From positions 50,484-114,483 of the forward strand of contig NZ_JAUSBN010000026.1 in assembly GCF_030651995.1 (NCBI RefSeq): DNA of 64,000 bases. The letters are read 5' to 3'. The notes under the pieces were generated by a model. It was not told where the DNA came from and made no database searches. It saw only the letters and a list, made by a program, of their open reading frames with translations. Positions 16,666-25,322 of this stretch are shown here, in pieces. Origin of the DNA: Reyranella sp. (GTDB lineage Bacteria > Pseudomonadota > Alphaproteobacteria > Reyranellales > Reyranellaceae). Positions within the stretch are counted from its first letter, which is position 1; each line of letters opens with the position of its first letter. Both the position numbers and the translations under genes were made by a program.

Positions 16666-18494
16666 CCGCCGTTAACGATTTCGTCGTCAAGTTCGCGAAC
16701 GTCAACGGATCCGGATCGGCCTCGGCCAACGAACTCTTCGCCCGGTCGATCCTGCGCATGGGCGTGCCCGTCAGCCCGCGCAACATCTTCCCCTCGAACA
16801 TCCAGGGCCTGCCGACCTGGTATGAGGTGCGCGTCACCGAGAAGGGTTATCTCGGGCGGCGCGGCGGCGTCGACATGATGGTCGCGATGAACCCGCAGAC
16901 CTGGGCCGAGGACGTGAAGGAGATCACGCCCGGCGGCTACCTGTTCTACGATTCGACCAAGCCCATGCCCTCGTCGATGTTCCGTGAGGACATCAACGTG
17001 ATCGGCGTGCCGCTGACGGCGATCACCAACGCCACCTACTCCGACGCCCGCCAGCGCCAGCTCTTCAAGAACATCATCTATGTCGGCGCGCTCTCGGTGC
17101 TGCTCGACATCGACGAGAAGGAGATCCAGCGGCTGTTCGGCGAGCAGTTCAAGGGCAAGGAAAAGCTCATCGACTCCAACGTGAAGGCGATGAATCTCGG
17201 CCGGGACTGGGTGAAGCAGCATGTCGACCCCGACCTGGTGAAACTCAAGGTGCGCCATGCCGACAATGTCGGCGACCGCATCTTCGTCGAGGGCAACAGC
17301 GCGGCCGCGCTCGGCGCCGTCTATGGCGGCGCCACGGTCTGCGCCTGGTATCCGATCACGCCCTCCTCGTCGCTCGCCGAGGCGTTCCAGAGCCATTGCA
17401 AGAAGTTCCGGCACGACAAGGAAACCGGCAAGGCCAAGTACGCCATCGTGCAGGCCGAGGACGAGCTCGCCTCGATCGGCATGGTGATCGGCGCCGCCTG
17501 GAACGGCGCGCGCTCCTTCACCGCCACGTCCGGCCCCGGCATCTCGCTGATGACCGAGTTCATCGGCCTCGCCTACTTCGCCGAGGTCCCGGCGGTGCTG
17601 GTGAACGTGCAGCGCGGCGGGCCCTCGACCGGCATGCCGACGCGCACGCAGCAGTCGGACCTGCTGGGCTGCGCCTACGCCTCCAACGGCGACACCAAAC
17701 ACGTGCTGCTGTTCCCCGAGGACCCGCGCGAGTGCTTCGAGTTCACCGCCGACGCGCTCGACCTCGCCGACCGGCTGCAGACCCCGGTGTTCGTCATGAC
17801 CGATCTCGACATCGGCATGAACCACCGCCTGTGCAAGCCGTTCGCCTGGGACGAGAACCGCGTCCTCGACCGCGGCAAGGTGATGACCGCCGAGGACCTG
17901 GAGGCCGGCAAGACCTTCGGCCGCTATCTCGACGTCGACGGCGACGGCATCCCGTTCCGCACCTATCCGGGCACGCACCCGACCAAGGGCTCCTACTTCA
18001 CGCGCGGCACCACCAAGGACGAGTTCGCGCGCTACTCCGAGGAAGGCCCGGTCTATGTGCGCAACATGGAGCGGCTGCAGAAGAAGTGGGAGACCGCGAA
18101 GAAGATCGCGCCGCAGCCGCTGCGCTATTCCTCGCCCAAGCCGACCCGCTTCGGCGTGATCTACTTCGGCTCGACTAGCCCGGCGATGGACGAGGCGCTC
18201 GACCATCTCGAGGCCGAGGGCCATCACGTCAACGCGCTGCGCGTGCGCTCCTTCCCCTTTGCGCAAAGTGTCGAGGATTTCATCCACGAGCACGACCGCG
18301 TCTTCATCGTCGAGCAGAACCGCGACGCGCAGCTGCGCACCATGCTGCTCAGCGAATACACGCTCGACGCGCGCAAGATCGTGCCCGTCCTGCACTATGA
18401 CGGCACGCCGATCACCGCGCGCTTCATCGCGACCGACATCGCCACCAAGCTCGGTCAGTTCAAGGTTGTCTCGTTCGACAAGGCCGCGTCATGA
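16650..18494 (+). CDS. korA: 2-oxoacid:acceptor oxidoreductase, fused gamma-alpha subunit
   Basis: This 614-residue protein joins the gamma domain (residues about 1-190, opening with VKFANVNGSGSASANELFAR) to the pyrimidine-binding alpha domain, which begins near residue 210 (VEGNSAAALGAVYGGATVCAWYPITPSSSLAE) and carries FTATSGPGISLMTEF and VQRGGPSTGMPTRTQQSDL. This is the architecture of KorA-type 2-oxoglutarate oxidoreductases, which decarboxylate a 2-oxoacid to its acyl-CoA with a low-potential electron acceptor. The start has GGAG six bases upstream and lies inside the previous gene. The substrate could be 2-oxoglutarate, an aryl or a branched 2-oxoacid; sequence alone does not decide. Confidence 0.88.
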   Translation: MPQAIAAVNDFVVKFANVNGSGSASANELFARSILRMGVPVSPRNIFPSNIQGLPTWYEVRVTEKGYLGRRGGVDMMVAMNPQTWAEDVKEITPGGYLFYDSTKPMPSSMFREDINVIGVPLTAITNATYSDARQRQLFKNIIYVGALSVLLDIDEKEIQRLFGEQFKGKEKLIDSNVKAMNLGRDWVKQHVDPDLVKLKVRHADNVGDRIFVEGNSAAALGAVYGGATVCAWYPITPSSSLAEAFQSHCKKFRHDKETGKAKYAIVQAEDELASIGMVIGAAWNGARSFTATSGPGISLMTEFIGLAYFAEVPAVLVNVQRGGPSTGMPTRTQQSDLLGCAYASNGDTKHVLLFPEDPRECFEFTADALDLADRLQTPVFVMTDLDIGMNHRLCKPFAWDENRVLDRGKVMTAEDLEAGKTFGRYLDVDGDGIPFRTYPGTHPTKGSYFTRGTTKDEFARYSEEGPVYVRNMERLQKKWETAKKIAPQPLRYSSPKPTRFGVIYFGSTSPAMDEALDHLEAEGHHVNALRVRSFPFAQSVEDFIHEHDRVFIVEQNRDAQLRTMLLSEYTLDARKIVPVLHYDGTPITARFIATDIATKLGQFKVVSFDKAAS

Positions 18495-19546
18495 CCTACA
18501 TCGCCAAGCCCCGTCTCCATCACCCCTCGCTGGTCAAGAACAAGGCGGGCTTCACCCGCCGCGACTACGAGGGCGCCGTCTCGACGCTCTGCGCCGGCTG
18601 CGGCCACGACTCGATCAGCGCCGCGATCATCCAGGCCTGCTACGAGCTCGACATCCTGCCGCACCAGGTCGCCAAGCTCTCGGGCATCGGCTGTTCGTCC
18701 AAGGCGCCGACCTACTTCGTGGGCGCGAGCCACGGCTTCAACACCGTACACGGCCGCATGCCCTCGGTGATGACCGGCGCCAACCTCGCCAACCGGGACC
18801 TGATCTACATGGGCGTGTCGGGCGACGGCGATTCCGCCTCGATCGGGCTCGGCCAGTTCGCCCACGTGATGCGGCGCGGCGTCAACATGACCTACATCGT
18901 CATGAACAACGGCGTGTACGGCCTGACCAAGGGCCAGTTCTCCGCCACCGCCGACAAGGGTTCGATCAGCAAGAAGGGCGTCGCCAACTCCGACTCCTCG
19001 ATCGACATGGTGTCGCTCGCCATCCTGATGGGCGCCACCTTCGTCGGCCGCTCCTTCTCGGGCGACAAGCACCAGCTCGTGCCGCTGATCAAGGCGGCGA
19101 TGGACCACAAGGGCGCAGCCTTCCTCGACGTCATCAGCCCGTGCGTCGCCTTCAACAACCATGCCGGCTCGACCAAGAGCTACGACTATGTGCGCGAGCA
19201 CAACGAGGCGCTGAACCGCATCGACTTCATCGAGACCCGCGAGGAGATCACCACCTCCTACGATCCCGGGACCACGAAGATCGTGCAGCAGCATGACGGC
19301 TCTATCCTGCGCCTGCGCAAGCTGGGCGAGGACTACGATCCGTCCGACAAGGTCTCGGCGATGAAGCGCATCCAGGAAGGCATGCATGCCGGCGAGGTGG
19401 TGACCGGCCTGCTCTACGTCGATCCGACGCCGAGCGACCTGCACGCCAACCTCAACACGGTCGACGCGCCGCTCAACACGCTGAACGCCCCGGACCTCTG
19501 CCCGGGCACCTCGGCGCTCGACAAGATCAACGCGAGCCTGCGCTGA
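18491..19546 (+). CDS. korB: 2-oxoacid:acceptor oxidoreductase beta subunit (TPP-binding)
   Basis: This 351-residue beta subunit binds thiamine diphosphate and the catalytic [4Fe-4S] cluster. Cluster-ligand candidates are LCAGCGHD (about residues 33-38) and IGCSSK, with another Cys later in ISPCVAF. The TPP/Mg motif is GVSGDGDSASIGLGQ...MNNGVYGLTKGQ. It is slightly longer than minimal KorB proteins, with a C-terminal extension of about 70 residues. It starts in the stop of korA (ATGA). Together with korA and the flavin/ferredoxin protein it makes a complete electron-transferring 2-oxoacid dehydrogenase. Confidence 0.9.
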   Translation: MTYIAKPRLHHPSLVKNKAGFTRRDYEGAVSTLCAGCGHDSISAAIIQACYELDILPHQVAKLSGIGCSSKAPTYFVGASHGFNTVHGRMPSVMTGANLANRDLIYMGVSGDGDSASIGLGQFAHVMRRGVNMTYIVMNNGVYGLTKGQFSATADKGSISKKGVANSDSSIDMVSLAILMGATFVGRSFSGDKHQLVPLIKAAMDHKGAAFLDVISPCVAFNNHAGSTKSYDYVREHNEALNRIDFIETREEITTSYDPGTTKIVQQHDGSILRLRKLGEDYDPSDKVSAMKRIQEGMHAGEVVTGLLYVDPTPSDLHANLNTVDAPLNTLNAPDLCPGTSALDKINASLR

Positions 19547-19566
19547 TTCGCTGGCTGGCCGCCCTG

Positions 19567-19776
19567 ATGGCGGCCCTCGCCGGCGCCTGTATCGGCGCCG
19601 GCGTGATGGCCATGGGGCTCGGCCTTCTCTTCATCGCAATCGGCGGCTCGTTCGAGGGCTCGGCCGCGATGGGCGGTGTCGCTGTCGGCCTGCCGCTGGG
19701 TGGCGTGCTGGGCTTCGGCCTCGGCGGTTGGCTGCTCCTTCGCTTCTGGAAGCCTGCACCGCGCACTGTCCCTTAA
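19567..19776 (+). CDS. small two-helix membrane protein
   Basis: This open frame of 69 residues encodes two Gly/Ala-rich hydrophobic helices (about residues 2-28 and 36-60) and a short basic tail ending WKPAPRTVP. It begins 20 bases after korB, and the frame is open back to an ATT that overlaps the korB stop, so a start on a rare codon is conceivable. No family is recognised. It ends sharing bases with the convergent cupin gene stop. It may be a real small inner-membrane protein or a chance frame; the clean two-helix pattern favours the former. Confidence 0.45.
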   Translation: MAALAGACIGAGVMAMGLGLLFIAIGGSFEGSAAMGGVAVGLPLGGVLGFGLGGWLLLRFWKPAPRTVP

Positions 19777-20258
19777 AGGTCGACGCGTTCCTCGGCGACC
19801 GTCTTGCGCTTTTCCATGTTGAAGCGGCCGGCATAGATCGGCCGTTCGCCGGTGGTCGGGCCGGGATACTGCACGATCAGGATCTCGCCGCCGGTCTCGG
19901 TCCTGAACTCGCCCTCGAAATGCGGGTCGGGATGATAGAGCATGGTGCCCGGCGGGCAGGTGCGCCCATCGATGAAGAAGTCGCCCTTCAGGATCAGCCA
20001 GACCTGCGCAAAGCCGTGATAGTGCTCGGGGTGATGAGCACCCGGTTCCAGCCGCAGGATCCCGGCATTCGGCTGCGTCGGATCTTCGGGTCGTGGATGG
20101 AACAGCATCTTGCCGGTCTCGCCGGGCCAGCGGATCGTCTCCCACTCGATCTCGTCGAGATGGCGCACCTGGTAGGGCTTGTGATCGCGGCGCGACGCCT
20201 CGCGCGTGGTGGCCAGGGCTGCGTTGGCCGCCGCCGTGTCGGGAACATGCTTGCTCAT
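19773..20258 (-). CDS. cupin domain-containing protein
   Basis: This 161-residue single-domain cupin has motif 1 as PGAHHPEHYHGFAQVWLILKG and motif 2 as CPPGTMLYHPDPHFEGEF, giving plausible metal ligands (two His plus Glu-like position and a later His). Such proteins are dioxygenase-like enzymes or small-molecule binders. The ATG at 20258 has GGAGGAGAG upstream and overlaps the stop of the regulator gene, so the two are one operon. A longer in-frame start at 20315 would run into the regulator and was rejected. Confidence 0.8.
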   Translation of the reverse strand: MSKHVPDTAAANAALATTREASRRDHKPYQVRHLDEIEWETIRWPGETGKMLFHPRPEDPTQPNAGILRLEPGAHHPEHYHGFAQVWLILKGDFFIDGRTCPPGTMLYHPDPHFEGEFRTETGGEILIVQYPGPTTGERPIYAGRFNMEKRKTVAEERVDL

Positions 20259-20920
20259 GGCTGGCTCTCCTCCTTCGGCTTTTCTTCCTTGAGTTTCGGC
20301 GACGAGAGCCGCCACCAGTCCGGCACCTCGGCCGCATCGGCGGGCTTTGCCACCGACATCAGCACCTGCGCCTGGCCACGTCCGGCATTCTCGGCGCGAT
20401 GCGGCTGCTGCGAATCGATCAGGATGCCGTCACCCGCCTTCAGCCGGTACGTCGCGTCGCCGACATGGAACAGCACCTCGCCCGACAGCACGTAGCAATG
20501 CTCCTGGCCGGGATGGGAGACGGTCGCCTCCATGCCTTTGGCGCGCGGGAAGACCAGATGGAAGACCTCCATCCGATCGAGCGGTGCGCCGCCGCCGAGA
20601 TGGCGCCAGCGGTAACCCGTCGCCGCCACCTCCTGCAGCCCGCCCTCGCCGCCCCGGTGCACGGCGACCATCGTCTTGGCGGGCGCCGCTTCGCTGGGGA
20701 AGAGTTCGTGCAACCCAAGCCCCAGCGCGTCGGCGAGCTGGATGAGGTTGGCGATCGAGGCCGCTGCCTGGCCACGCTCAAGCTTCGACAGGAAGCCCTC
20801 GGAAACCCCCGCCCGGCCGGCCACGTGCGACAGGGTAAGGCTCGCCCCGGTCCGCGCGGCCCGCAGGCGGCGGCCGATGTCGCGGGTGGTCTCGGCGATG
20901 CGCTCGGATGATCGGGTCAT
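20255..20920 (-). CDS. XRE-family regulator with C-terminal cupin
   Basis: This 221-residue regulator has an N-terminal helix-turn-helix (IGRRLRAARTGASLTLSHVA, VSEGFLSKLERGQAAASI) and a C-terminal cupin (VSHPGQEHCYVLSGEVLFHVGD, LKAGDGILIDSQQPHRAENAG), like PuuR/SutR-type regulators that sense amines, sulfur or small metabolites. The C-terminus is a Lys/Glu-rich tail. It shares an operon with the stand-alone cupin. The ATG at 20920 lacks a clear Shine-Dalgarno and faces a divergent gene at 21004. Confidence 0.85.
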   Translation of the reverse strand: MTRSSERIAETTRDIGRRLRAARTGASLTLSHVAGRAGVSEGFLSKLERGQAAASIANLIQLADALGLGLHELFPSEAAPAKTMVAVHRGGEGGLQEVAATGYRWRHLGGGAPLDRMEVFHLVFPRAKGMEATVSHPGQEHCYVLSGEVLFHVGDATYRLKAGDGILIDSQQPHRAENAGRGQAQVLMSVAKPADAAEVPDWWRLSSPKLKEEKPKEESQP

Positions 20921-21003
20921 GGTCTTGTGATGAACCGGACTTTCACAGAAGGCAAGTTCTCTTTCTCTACTGGCACGCACAGGAATGGCGTAGGCTCTCT
21001 TCC

Positions 21004-21933
21004 ATGGACGACACCGCGACAGGCTTCCGCCTTGGCGAGGCCGGTTTCTTCCCGTGGGGCACGCGCTTCGATGCCGTGGTCCGGGACTTCGAGGGAACGG
21101 GCTATGCAAGCCGGACCCTGTCCTGCGCCGAGGCCTATGGCTTCGCCACCTGCTCGGCGGAACCCTCCTCGCCGCGGCCCGATCGGCCGGTCCTGAGCGT
21201 GACCTACGAGTTGGCCGCCCCCGCCAGTCCCGCCAGGGACCTGTTCGCCCCGCTGGTCATGCGCCTCGGAGCCCCGCAGACGATCCAGCGCGACGAGCTT
21301 TCACCCCATGCAAGCTCGCCTGATCATGTAGTCCTCTACGCCAACTGGAAGACGGCCGAGGGCATCCCCATCGCCCTCTCGCTCTACGGCGCGCCGCGAG
21401 CCACCCGGTTCGGCGACAGCGCCGCCTCGCTCTACTTGAGCTGGGGCGATCTCGAAGCGGCCGCCGCGCCGTGGAGGGACCAGTGGCATGCCGCCAACGA
21501 CGAGGTCGCGCGCGCAGCCCAGTCGCCCGGCAGGATCGAGCGGTTCAGCGTCGGGTACGACGTGCGGGCAAGCGACGCCCATGACCCGCTTCGTATCGCC
21601 AACCGCTGCCTGAGCGCGCCGGAGCTGCTCGATACGCCGCGGCCGATCGCGGGCGATCTGGGTGACAGGGGCTTCGCATTGTGGAGCGACGCGGCCGGCC
21701 GGCGCTGGCACCTCTCGACCTCCGCCTGCACGATCGTGCTGGGCGGACGGGAAACCTCCCTGGTCAGGGTCGCCAGTGTCGAACCGGCACGCGGCGGAGG
21801 CTTCTCCTCCATCGACATCGCCGGCTGGTGGGCGCGCGACGTCTGGGAGTCGCGCGCGATCGAGGAGGCCGTCCGCGCCCTCGAAGGCGTGCCCGGCCTC
21901 ACGATCGAGCGCTCGTCAGGTTACGACGTTTAG
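21004..21933 (+). CDS. hypothetical protein of unknown function
   Basis: This 309-residue protein, probably soluble and cytoplasmic, has no signal peptide, membrane helix or motif that I recognise. It is rich in Trp and Arg, starts MDDTATGFRLGEAGFFPWGT, and has an internal segment RIERFSVGYDV echoed at the C-terminus by TIERSSGYDV. Codon use looks like that of its neighbours, so it is probably a real gene. Its last 18 bases overlap the end of the convergent SbmA-like gene. Function not predicted. Confidence 0.7.
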   Translation: MDDTATGFRLGEAGFFPWGTRFDAVVRDFEGTGYASRTLSCAEAYGFATCSAEPSSPRPDRPVLSVTYELAAPASPARDLFAPLVMRLGAPQTIQRDELSPHASSPDHVVLYANWKTAEGIPIALSLYGAPRATRFGDSAASLYLSWGDLEAAAAPWRDQWHAANDEVARAAQSPGRIERFSVGYDVRASDAHDPLRIANRCLSAPELLDTPRPIAGDLGDRGFALWSDAAGRRWHLSTSACTIVLGGRETSLVRVASVEPARGGGFSSIDIAGWWARDVWESRAIEEAVRALEGVPGLTIERSSGYDV

Positions 21934-23631
21934 AGTCCCGGTCTCGCCCGGCGCCCGCTTCAGGTCGAGACGAGTCTCGTGCCACTGGCGCAGCGACGGC
22001 CGGTGACCGATCGAGACGACCGTCGCCTGCGGCAGTCGCTCCTTCAGCACGCTATAGACCGCCGCCTCGTTGGCCTCGTCGAGCGAGGCCGTGGCCTCGT
22101 CGAGGAACAGCCAGTCGGGCTTGAAGACCAGCGCCCGCGCGATGGCCAGCCGCTGCTGCTCGCCGCCGGACAGGATGTTGCTCCAGTGCGCCTCCTCGTC
22201 GAGGCGCCCCGCGAGGTGGCCGAGCCGGGCCGCCTCCAGCGCCTGGACGACCTCGGCATCGTTCGCCGTGGAGTATTCGTCCGGGTACTTCACGGCGTCG
22301 CGCAAGGTGGCGATCGGGATGTAGGGTTTCTGCGGCAGGAACAGCACGCGCGCCCCGGCCGGGATCAGTACCCGCCCGTGCCCGAACGGCCAGATACCGG
22401 CCAGCGCGCGGAACAGCGTGCTCTTGCCCGAGCCGCTCGAACCGGAGATCAGCGTCCAGGCGCCCTTCGGCAGGGTGAGGTCCAGGTCCTTGAGCAGGGT
22501 CTGGCCGGTGGGCAAAGCGAGATCGAGCCCGCTCGTCCCGACGTCGGTGCGCCCGGCCTCGGCGCCGACCGTGATATTCTCGGGCGGCTTGTCCTCGATG
22601 GCGATCTGCAGTCCCTTCAGGCGATCCATCACGGCGCGCAGCTCGGCCACGTTGGTGTAGTTGTCGATGAAGAACGACAATGCCGACTGCACCTGCCCGA
22701 AGGCCTGCGCGGTCTGCATGACGACGCCCAGCGTGATCGCCCCGGCGAAGAAGCGCGGCGCGGTCACGATGTAGGGGAAGATGATCGCGAGCTGTCCGTA
22801 GCCGATCTGGTAGAAGACGAGCTGCATCTCGGTCACCAGCACGCGCCAGGCATTGTTGAAGACGTCCGTGAACTTTTCCTCGAGCACGGCGTTCTCGCGC
22901 GGCTCGCCGCGATAGAGCGCGATGCCCTCCGCATTCTCGCGTACCCGCATCAGGCCGAAGCGGAAGTTGGCCTCGTAGCGCTGCTGCAGGAAGTTGAGCG
23001 GGATCAGCCGGCGGCCGACCAGGTTGGCCAGCCAGGTGCCGAGGAAGGCATAAATCAGCGCGGCCCACACCATGTAGCCGGGGATCACCACGTCGAGGCC
23101 GATGAAGGCGAGCGACATCGGCCCCGAGAGCTGCCACAGGATGAACAGGAAGGACACCAGGGTCGCCACCGCGCTGATCAGGCCGAGCAGCAGGGTCATC
23201 GTGTAGAAGCCCAGCAGCCGCAGGTCCTCGGAAATGCGCTGGTCGGCGTTGTCGACCTTGCGCTCCAGCTCGATCCGGTAGTAGCCGCGCCCGTCGAGCC
23301 AGTGGGAGAGATAGTGACCCGTCAGCCACCGCCGCCACCGGAGGCGCAGATAGGGGCTGACCAACCCGCGCGCCACGCCGAAGGCGATGGCAAGCGCCGC
23401 GATCCAGCCGAAATTCACCATCTCGGTCCAGAACGCCGCCTCGTCCTTGTTCTGCAGGCTGTCATAGAAGCGCCGGTTCCATTCGCTGAAGGCGACGTTG
23501 ACCGTCACGCTCGCCAGGGTGAGCCCGATCGCGCCCACCAGCAGGACGATGGCGATCCAGCGCTCCTCCGAGCGGAAATAGGGAACGACCAGCCGCCACC
23601 AGTCACCCAGGTAGGAACGCACGCTCTTCAT
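21916..23631 (-). CDS. SbmA/BacA-like ABC transporter (fused permease-ATPase)
   Basis: This 571-residue protein has an N-terminal ABC_membrane_2 domain with about six helices and the family-typical stretch NRRFYDSLQNKDEAAFW. A nucleotide-binding domain begins near residue 370: Walker A GSSGSGKST, signature LSGGEQQRLAIARAL, Walker B WLFLDEATASLD, switch SIGHR. Relatives include YddA, mycobacterial Rv1819c and rhizobial BclA, which take up peptides or B12-like molecules. AAGGA upstream of the ATG at 23631 sets the start; an in-frame codon at 23682 is less likely. It is divergent from rsmB with 81 bases between. Confidence 0.88.
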   Translation of the reverse strand: MKSVRSYLGDWWRLVVPYFRSEERWIAIVLLVGAIGLTLASVTVNVAFSEWNRRFYDSLQNKDEAAFWTEMVNFGWIAALAIAFGVARGLVSPYLRLRWRRWLTGHYLSHWLDGRGYYRIELERKVDNADQRISEDLRLLGFYTMTLLLGLISAVATLVSFLFILWQLSGPMSLAFIGLDVVIPGYMVWAALIYAFLGTWLANLVGRRLIPLNFLQQRYEANFRFGLMRVRENAEGIALYRGEPRENAVLEEKFTDVFNNAWRVLVTEMQLVFYQIGYGQLAIIFPYIVTAPRFFAGAITLGVVMQTAQAFGQVQSALSFFIDNYTNVAELRAVMDRLKGLQIAIEDKPPENITVGAEAGRTDVGTSGLDLALPTGQTLLKDLDLTLPKGAWTLISGSSGSGKSTLFRALAGIWPFGHGRVLIPAGARVLFLPQKPYIPIATLRDAVKYPDEYSTANDAEVVQALEAARLGHLAGRLDEEAHWSNILSGGEQQRLAIARALVFKPDWLFLDEATASLDEANEAAVYSVLKERLPQATVVSIGHRPSLRQWHETRLDLKRAPGETGTLNVVT

Positions 23632-23712
23632 GCAGGAAATCCTTTCGGGCGGCACACTGCCCAGACAGGGCGACGATGACAACGGCGTCTGCGGCAGCTA
23701 TAGCGCCGCACG

Positions 23713-25005
23713 ATGGATGCCACCCCTCTCGCTTCCCGCCGTGCCGCAGTCGATGTGCTGATGGCCTGTCTCGACAAGGGCCAGCCGCTCGACGACGCGC
23801 TGGCCGGCCATCGCGGCTTCACCGCCCTCGACCCGCGCGACCGCGCCTTCGTGCGGCTGCTGCTGGCCACGACCGTGCGCCACCTGGGCGAGATCGAGGG
23901 CGTGCTGTCGGGCCTGATCACCAAGCCCCTGGACGGTGCGAACGCGGTCGGCCGCCAGGTGCTGCGGCTGGGCGCCGCCCAGCTGATGTTCCTGGGCACG
24001 CCGCCGCACGCCGCCGTCGACACCTCGGTGCGCCTGGTCGAGGATGCCGGCCTGCATCACCTGAAGGGCCTGATCAACGCCGTGCTTCGCCGGATTTCGC
24101 GCGACGGCGACGCCCTGCTGGTGGATCGCGACCCCGCCCGCCTCAATACGCCGCGCTGGCTGTGGGAGAGCTGGATCCACGCCTATGGCGAGGACACGAC
24201 GCGCGCCATCGCGTCGGCGCACCTGCAGGAGGCGCCGCTCGACCTCACCGTCCGCCGGGATGCCGATTTCTGGGCCGGCCAGCTCGAGGCCGAGAAGCTT
24301 CCGACCGGCACGCTGCGGCGGAAGGGCGGTGGCCATATCGCCGAGCTGCCGGGCTTTGCCGAAGGCATCTGGTGGGTGCAGGACGCCGCCGCCGCCCTGC
24401 CCGTGAGGCTGCTGGGCGACGTCACCGACAAGCGGGTCGCCGATCTCTGCGCCGCGCCGGGCGGCAAGACGATGCAGCTCTGCGCCGCGGGCGCCCAGGT
24501 GACGGCGGTCGACATCTCCGCCCGCCGCATGACGCGCCTCGGCGAGAATCTCGCGCGTGCCGGCCTGTCGGCCAATCTCGTGACGGCCGATGCGAGCAAG
24601 TGGACGCCCGAGGAAAAGTTCGACGCCATCCTGCTCGACGCCCCCTGCTCCGGCACCGGCACCCTGCGCCGCCACCCCGACATCGCCTGGCTGAAGGTCG
24701 AGGAGGACATCGCGCGGCTGACGGTCACGCAGGACCGGCTGCTGGTGCGCGCCCTCGACATGCTGAAGCCCGGCGGAACGCTGGTCTATGCGGTCTGCTC
24801 GCTGCAGGAGGACGAAGGAATCGAGCGCATCAACGCCCAGCTCGTGCGGAATCCGCAGCTGAAGCGCGTGCGTGTCACGCCGGCCGAACTTCCGGGCCTC
24901 GAGGACGCCATCACCCCACGCGGCGACGTCCGCACCCTGCCCTTCATGTGGGCCGAACGGGGTGGCATCGACGGGTTCTATATAGCTAGACTGACTACTT
25001 TCTAG
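23713..25005 (+). CDS. rsmB: 16S rRNA (cytosine-5) methyltransferase RsmB family
   Basis: This 430-residue protein has an N-terminal NusB-like RNA-binding domain (residues about 1-130: DPRDRAFVRLLLATTVRHLG, LRLGAAQLMFL) and a C-terminal SAM-dependent Rossmann domain. The domain shows DLCAAPGGKTMQL (SAM binding), DAPCSGTGTLRRHPD with one catalytic Cys and VYAVCSLQEDEG with the second, the two-cysteine mechanism of m5C RNA methyltransferases. E. coli RsmB methylates C967 of 16S rRNA. Length is close to the E. coli protein. It is monocistronic or followed by the small membrane gene. Confidence 0.92.
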   Translation: MDATPLASRRAAVDVLMACLDKGQPLDDALAGHRGFTALDPRDRAFVRLLLATTVRHLGEIEGVLSGLITKPLDGANAVGRQVLRLGAAQLMFLGTPPHAAVDTSVRLVEDAGLHHLKGLINAVLRRISRDGDALLVDRDPARLNTPRWLWESWIHAYGEDTTRAIASAHLQEAPLDLTVRRDADFWAGQLEAEKLPTGTLRRKGGGHIAELPGFAEGIWWVQDAAAALPVRLLGDVTDKRVADLCAAPGGKTMQLCAAGAQVTAVDISARRMTRLGENLARAGLSANLVTADASKWTPEEKFDAILLDAPCSGTGTLRRHPDIAWLKVEEDIARLTVTQDRLLVRALDMLKPGGTLVYAVCSLQEDEGIERINAQLVRNPQLKRVRVTPAELPGLEDAITPRGDVRTLPFMWAERGGIDGFYIARLTTF

Positions 25006-25027
25006 GATGGTCAAAGCGATCGGTTAG

Positions 25028-25315
25028 ATGCCCGCTCCACACTCGCGGACACCACTCTCTACGCCTCCTTCAGCGAAGGAGGATTTGACAGGTCGCCGCG
25101 TCCTATCGGGCGTCGTCGGTGGCCTGCTCATAGTGGCTGGCATCATCGTCGCCCTCGCTATCTCCCTATTCTTAGCGCTGCTGGGGAATGCTTCAGGGGG
25201 AATGCACGTCGCCTTGGTCGTTTCGTCTCCGTTTTTGATTCTAGGCATTCTGATCGGGACGGGAGCATTCATATCCCGTCGATCCAGATTTGATCAGCGT
25301 CATCGAGACAAATGA
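25028..25315 (+). CDS. small two-helix membrane protein, hypothetical
   Basis: This 95-residue frame has two hydrophobic helices (about residues 28-53 and 58-82) and a basic C-terminus RRSRFDQRHRDK. It follows rsmB by 22 bases and is less GC-rich than its neighbours. Its first 20 or so codons cross a perfect hairpin (25064-25082), which suggests the true start may be further in, but no better ATG exists; an in-frame TTG at 25085 lies only two bases after AAGGAGG. No family recognised. Confidence 0.45.
   Translation: MPAPHSRTPLSTPPSAKEDLTGRRVLSGVVGGLLIVAGIIVALAISLFLALLGNASGGMHVALVVSSPFLILGILIGTGAFISRRSRFDQRHRDK
25064..25082. repeat. short hairpin with AAGGAGG arm
   Basis: CCTCCTT (25064-25070) and AAGGAGG (25076-25082) are perfect inverted copies around a five-base loop, CAGCG. 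Small hairpins of this composition are common intergenic repeats in alphaproteobacteria, but I see only this copy in the window. It falls inside the front of the small membrane-protein frame. It could act as an rsmB terminator-like stem, though no T-run follows. Confidence 0.4.
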
Positions 25316-25322
25316 CAGAGCC

